From NCBI GenBank assembly GCA_913061365.1, contig CAJXUT010000006.1:1-36113 (forward strand): a DNA stretch of 36,113 nucleotides, in the 5' to 3' direction. Source of the DNA: an uncultured Colwellia sp. Its GTDB lineage: Bacteria > Pseudomonadota > Gammaproteobacteria > Enterobacterales > Alteromonadaceae. A model generated the notes under the pieces. That model searched no databases, was not told the origin of the DNA, and saw only the letters and a list, made by a program, of their open reading frames with translations. Shown here in pieces: positions 36,072 through 36,113 of the stretch (its first letter is position 1; the number at the start of each line of letters is the position of its first letter). Both the position numbers and the translations under genes were made by a program.

Positions 36072-36113
36072 CTGTCTCTTATACACATCTGACGCTGCCG
36101 ACGAAGAGGATAG
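36072..36113 (-). other. Nextera i5-side library adapter (artefact)
   Basis: CTGTCTCTTATACACATCT is the reverse complement of the Tn5 mosaic end, followed by GACGCTGCCGACGA of the Nextera read-1 adapter and then AGAGGATA in the i5 index position. Synthetic; genomic sequence ends at 36071. Confidence 0.97.

Noticed and set aside
1-36113. CRISPR arrays, insertion sequences, prophage genes, tRNA or rRNA genes
   Set aside because: No spaced direct repeats, transposase or phage-type genes, or recognisable RNA gene sequences were seen when reading both strands.

Overview
This is a 36 kb piece of an AT-rich gammaproteobacterial chromosome, most likely a marine Alteromonadales of the Colwelliaceae (Colwellia-like). 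That rests on gene order (sfsA-dksA-gluQRS...pcnB-folK-panB-panC; thrLABC) and on protein sequences that follow the Enterobacterales/Shewanella/Colwellia versions closely. It is inferred from reading, not from a search. No phage, insertion sequence, CRISPR array, tRNA or rRNA was seen. Both ends are artificial: bases 1-49 and 36072-36113 are Nextera/Tn5 library adapters with index sequences, so genomic DNA runs from 50 to 36071 only.

Layout. (1) 50-3838, minus strand: pcnB, folK, panB, panC (RNA polyadenylation, folate and pantothenate synthesis). pcnB appears to start at an ATT codon, 35 codons upstream of the first start a gene caller would take. (2) 4133-6558, minus: a short-chain dehydrogenase, a crotonase-family protein and a flavin reductase-like protein, lying between gluQRS and pcnB, which are neighbours in E. 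coli. (3) 6600-10740, minus: gluQRS, dksA, sfsA and a membrane diguanylate cyclase overlapping sfsA by one base. (4) 11010-11405, minus: an unknown small protein. (5) 11629-16559, plus: hrpB helicase and the class A penicillin-binding protein mrcB, facing a small secreted DUF3718-like protein across a shared hairpin. (6) 17351-18422, plus: yebG with a LexA-box-like site upstream, then a YgjP-like zinc metalloprotein. (7) 18629-23764, plus: the threonine operon with an intact attenuator (leader peptide rich in Thr and Ile codons, then a terminator), thrA, thrB and thrC. (8) 23790-24907, plus: ung with an unusual insertion beside its active site, overlapping a secreted phospholipase A2-like protein. 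(9) 24912-27126, minus: a D-2-hydroxyacid dehydrogenase and an NnrS-family membrane protein. (10) 27425-30132, plus: an M3 metallopeptidase lipoprotein, a tiny membrane ORF and a lone iscX. (11) 30146-32880, minus: a hybrid sensor kinase and an OmpR-type regulator. (12) 33002-36060, minus: an SLC23/NCS2-like permease and an AMP-forming acyl-CoA ligase, probably one operon.

Most of the window is conserved housekeeping sequence. The points most worth a second look are the pcnB ATT start, the complete thr attenuator, the structured thrB-thrC spacer, the insertion in uracil-DNA glycosylase, the three-gene block inside the dksA-pcnB neighbourhood, the permease/ligase pair of unknown substrate, and several perfect inverted repeats that look like operators. 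I found no convincing wholly new system.
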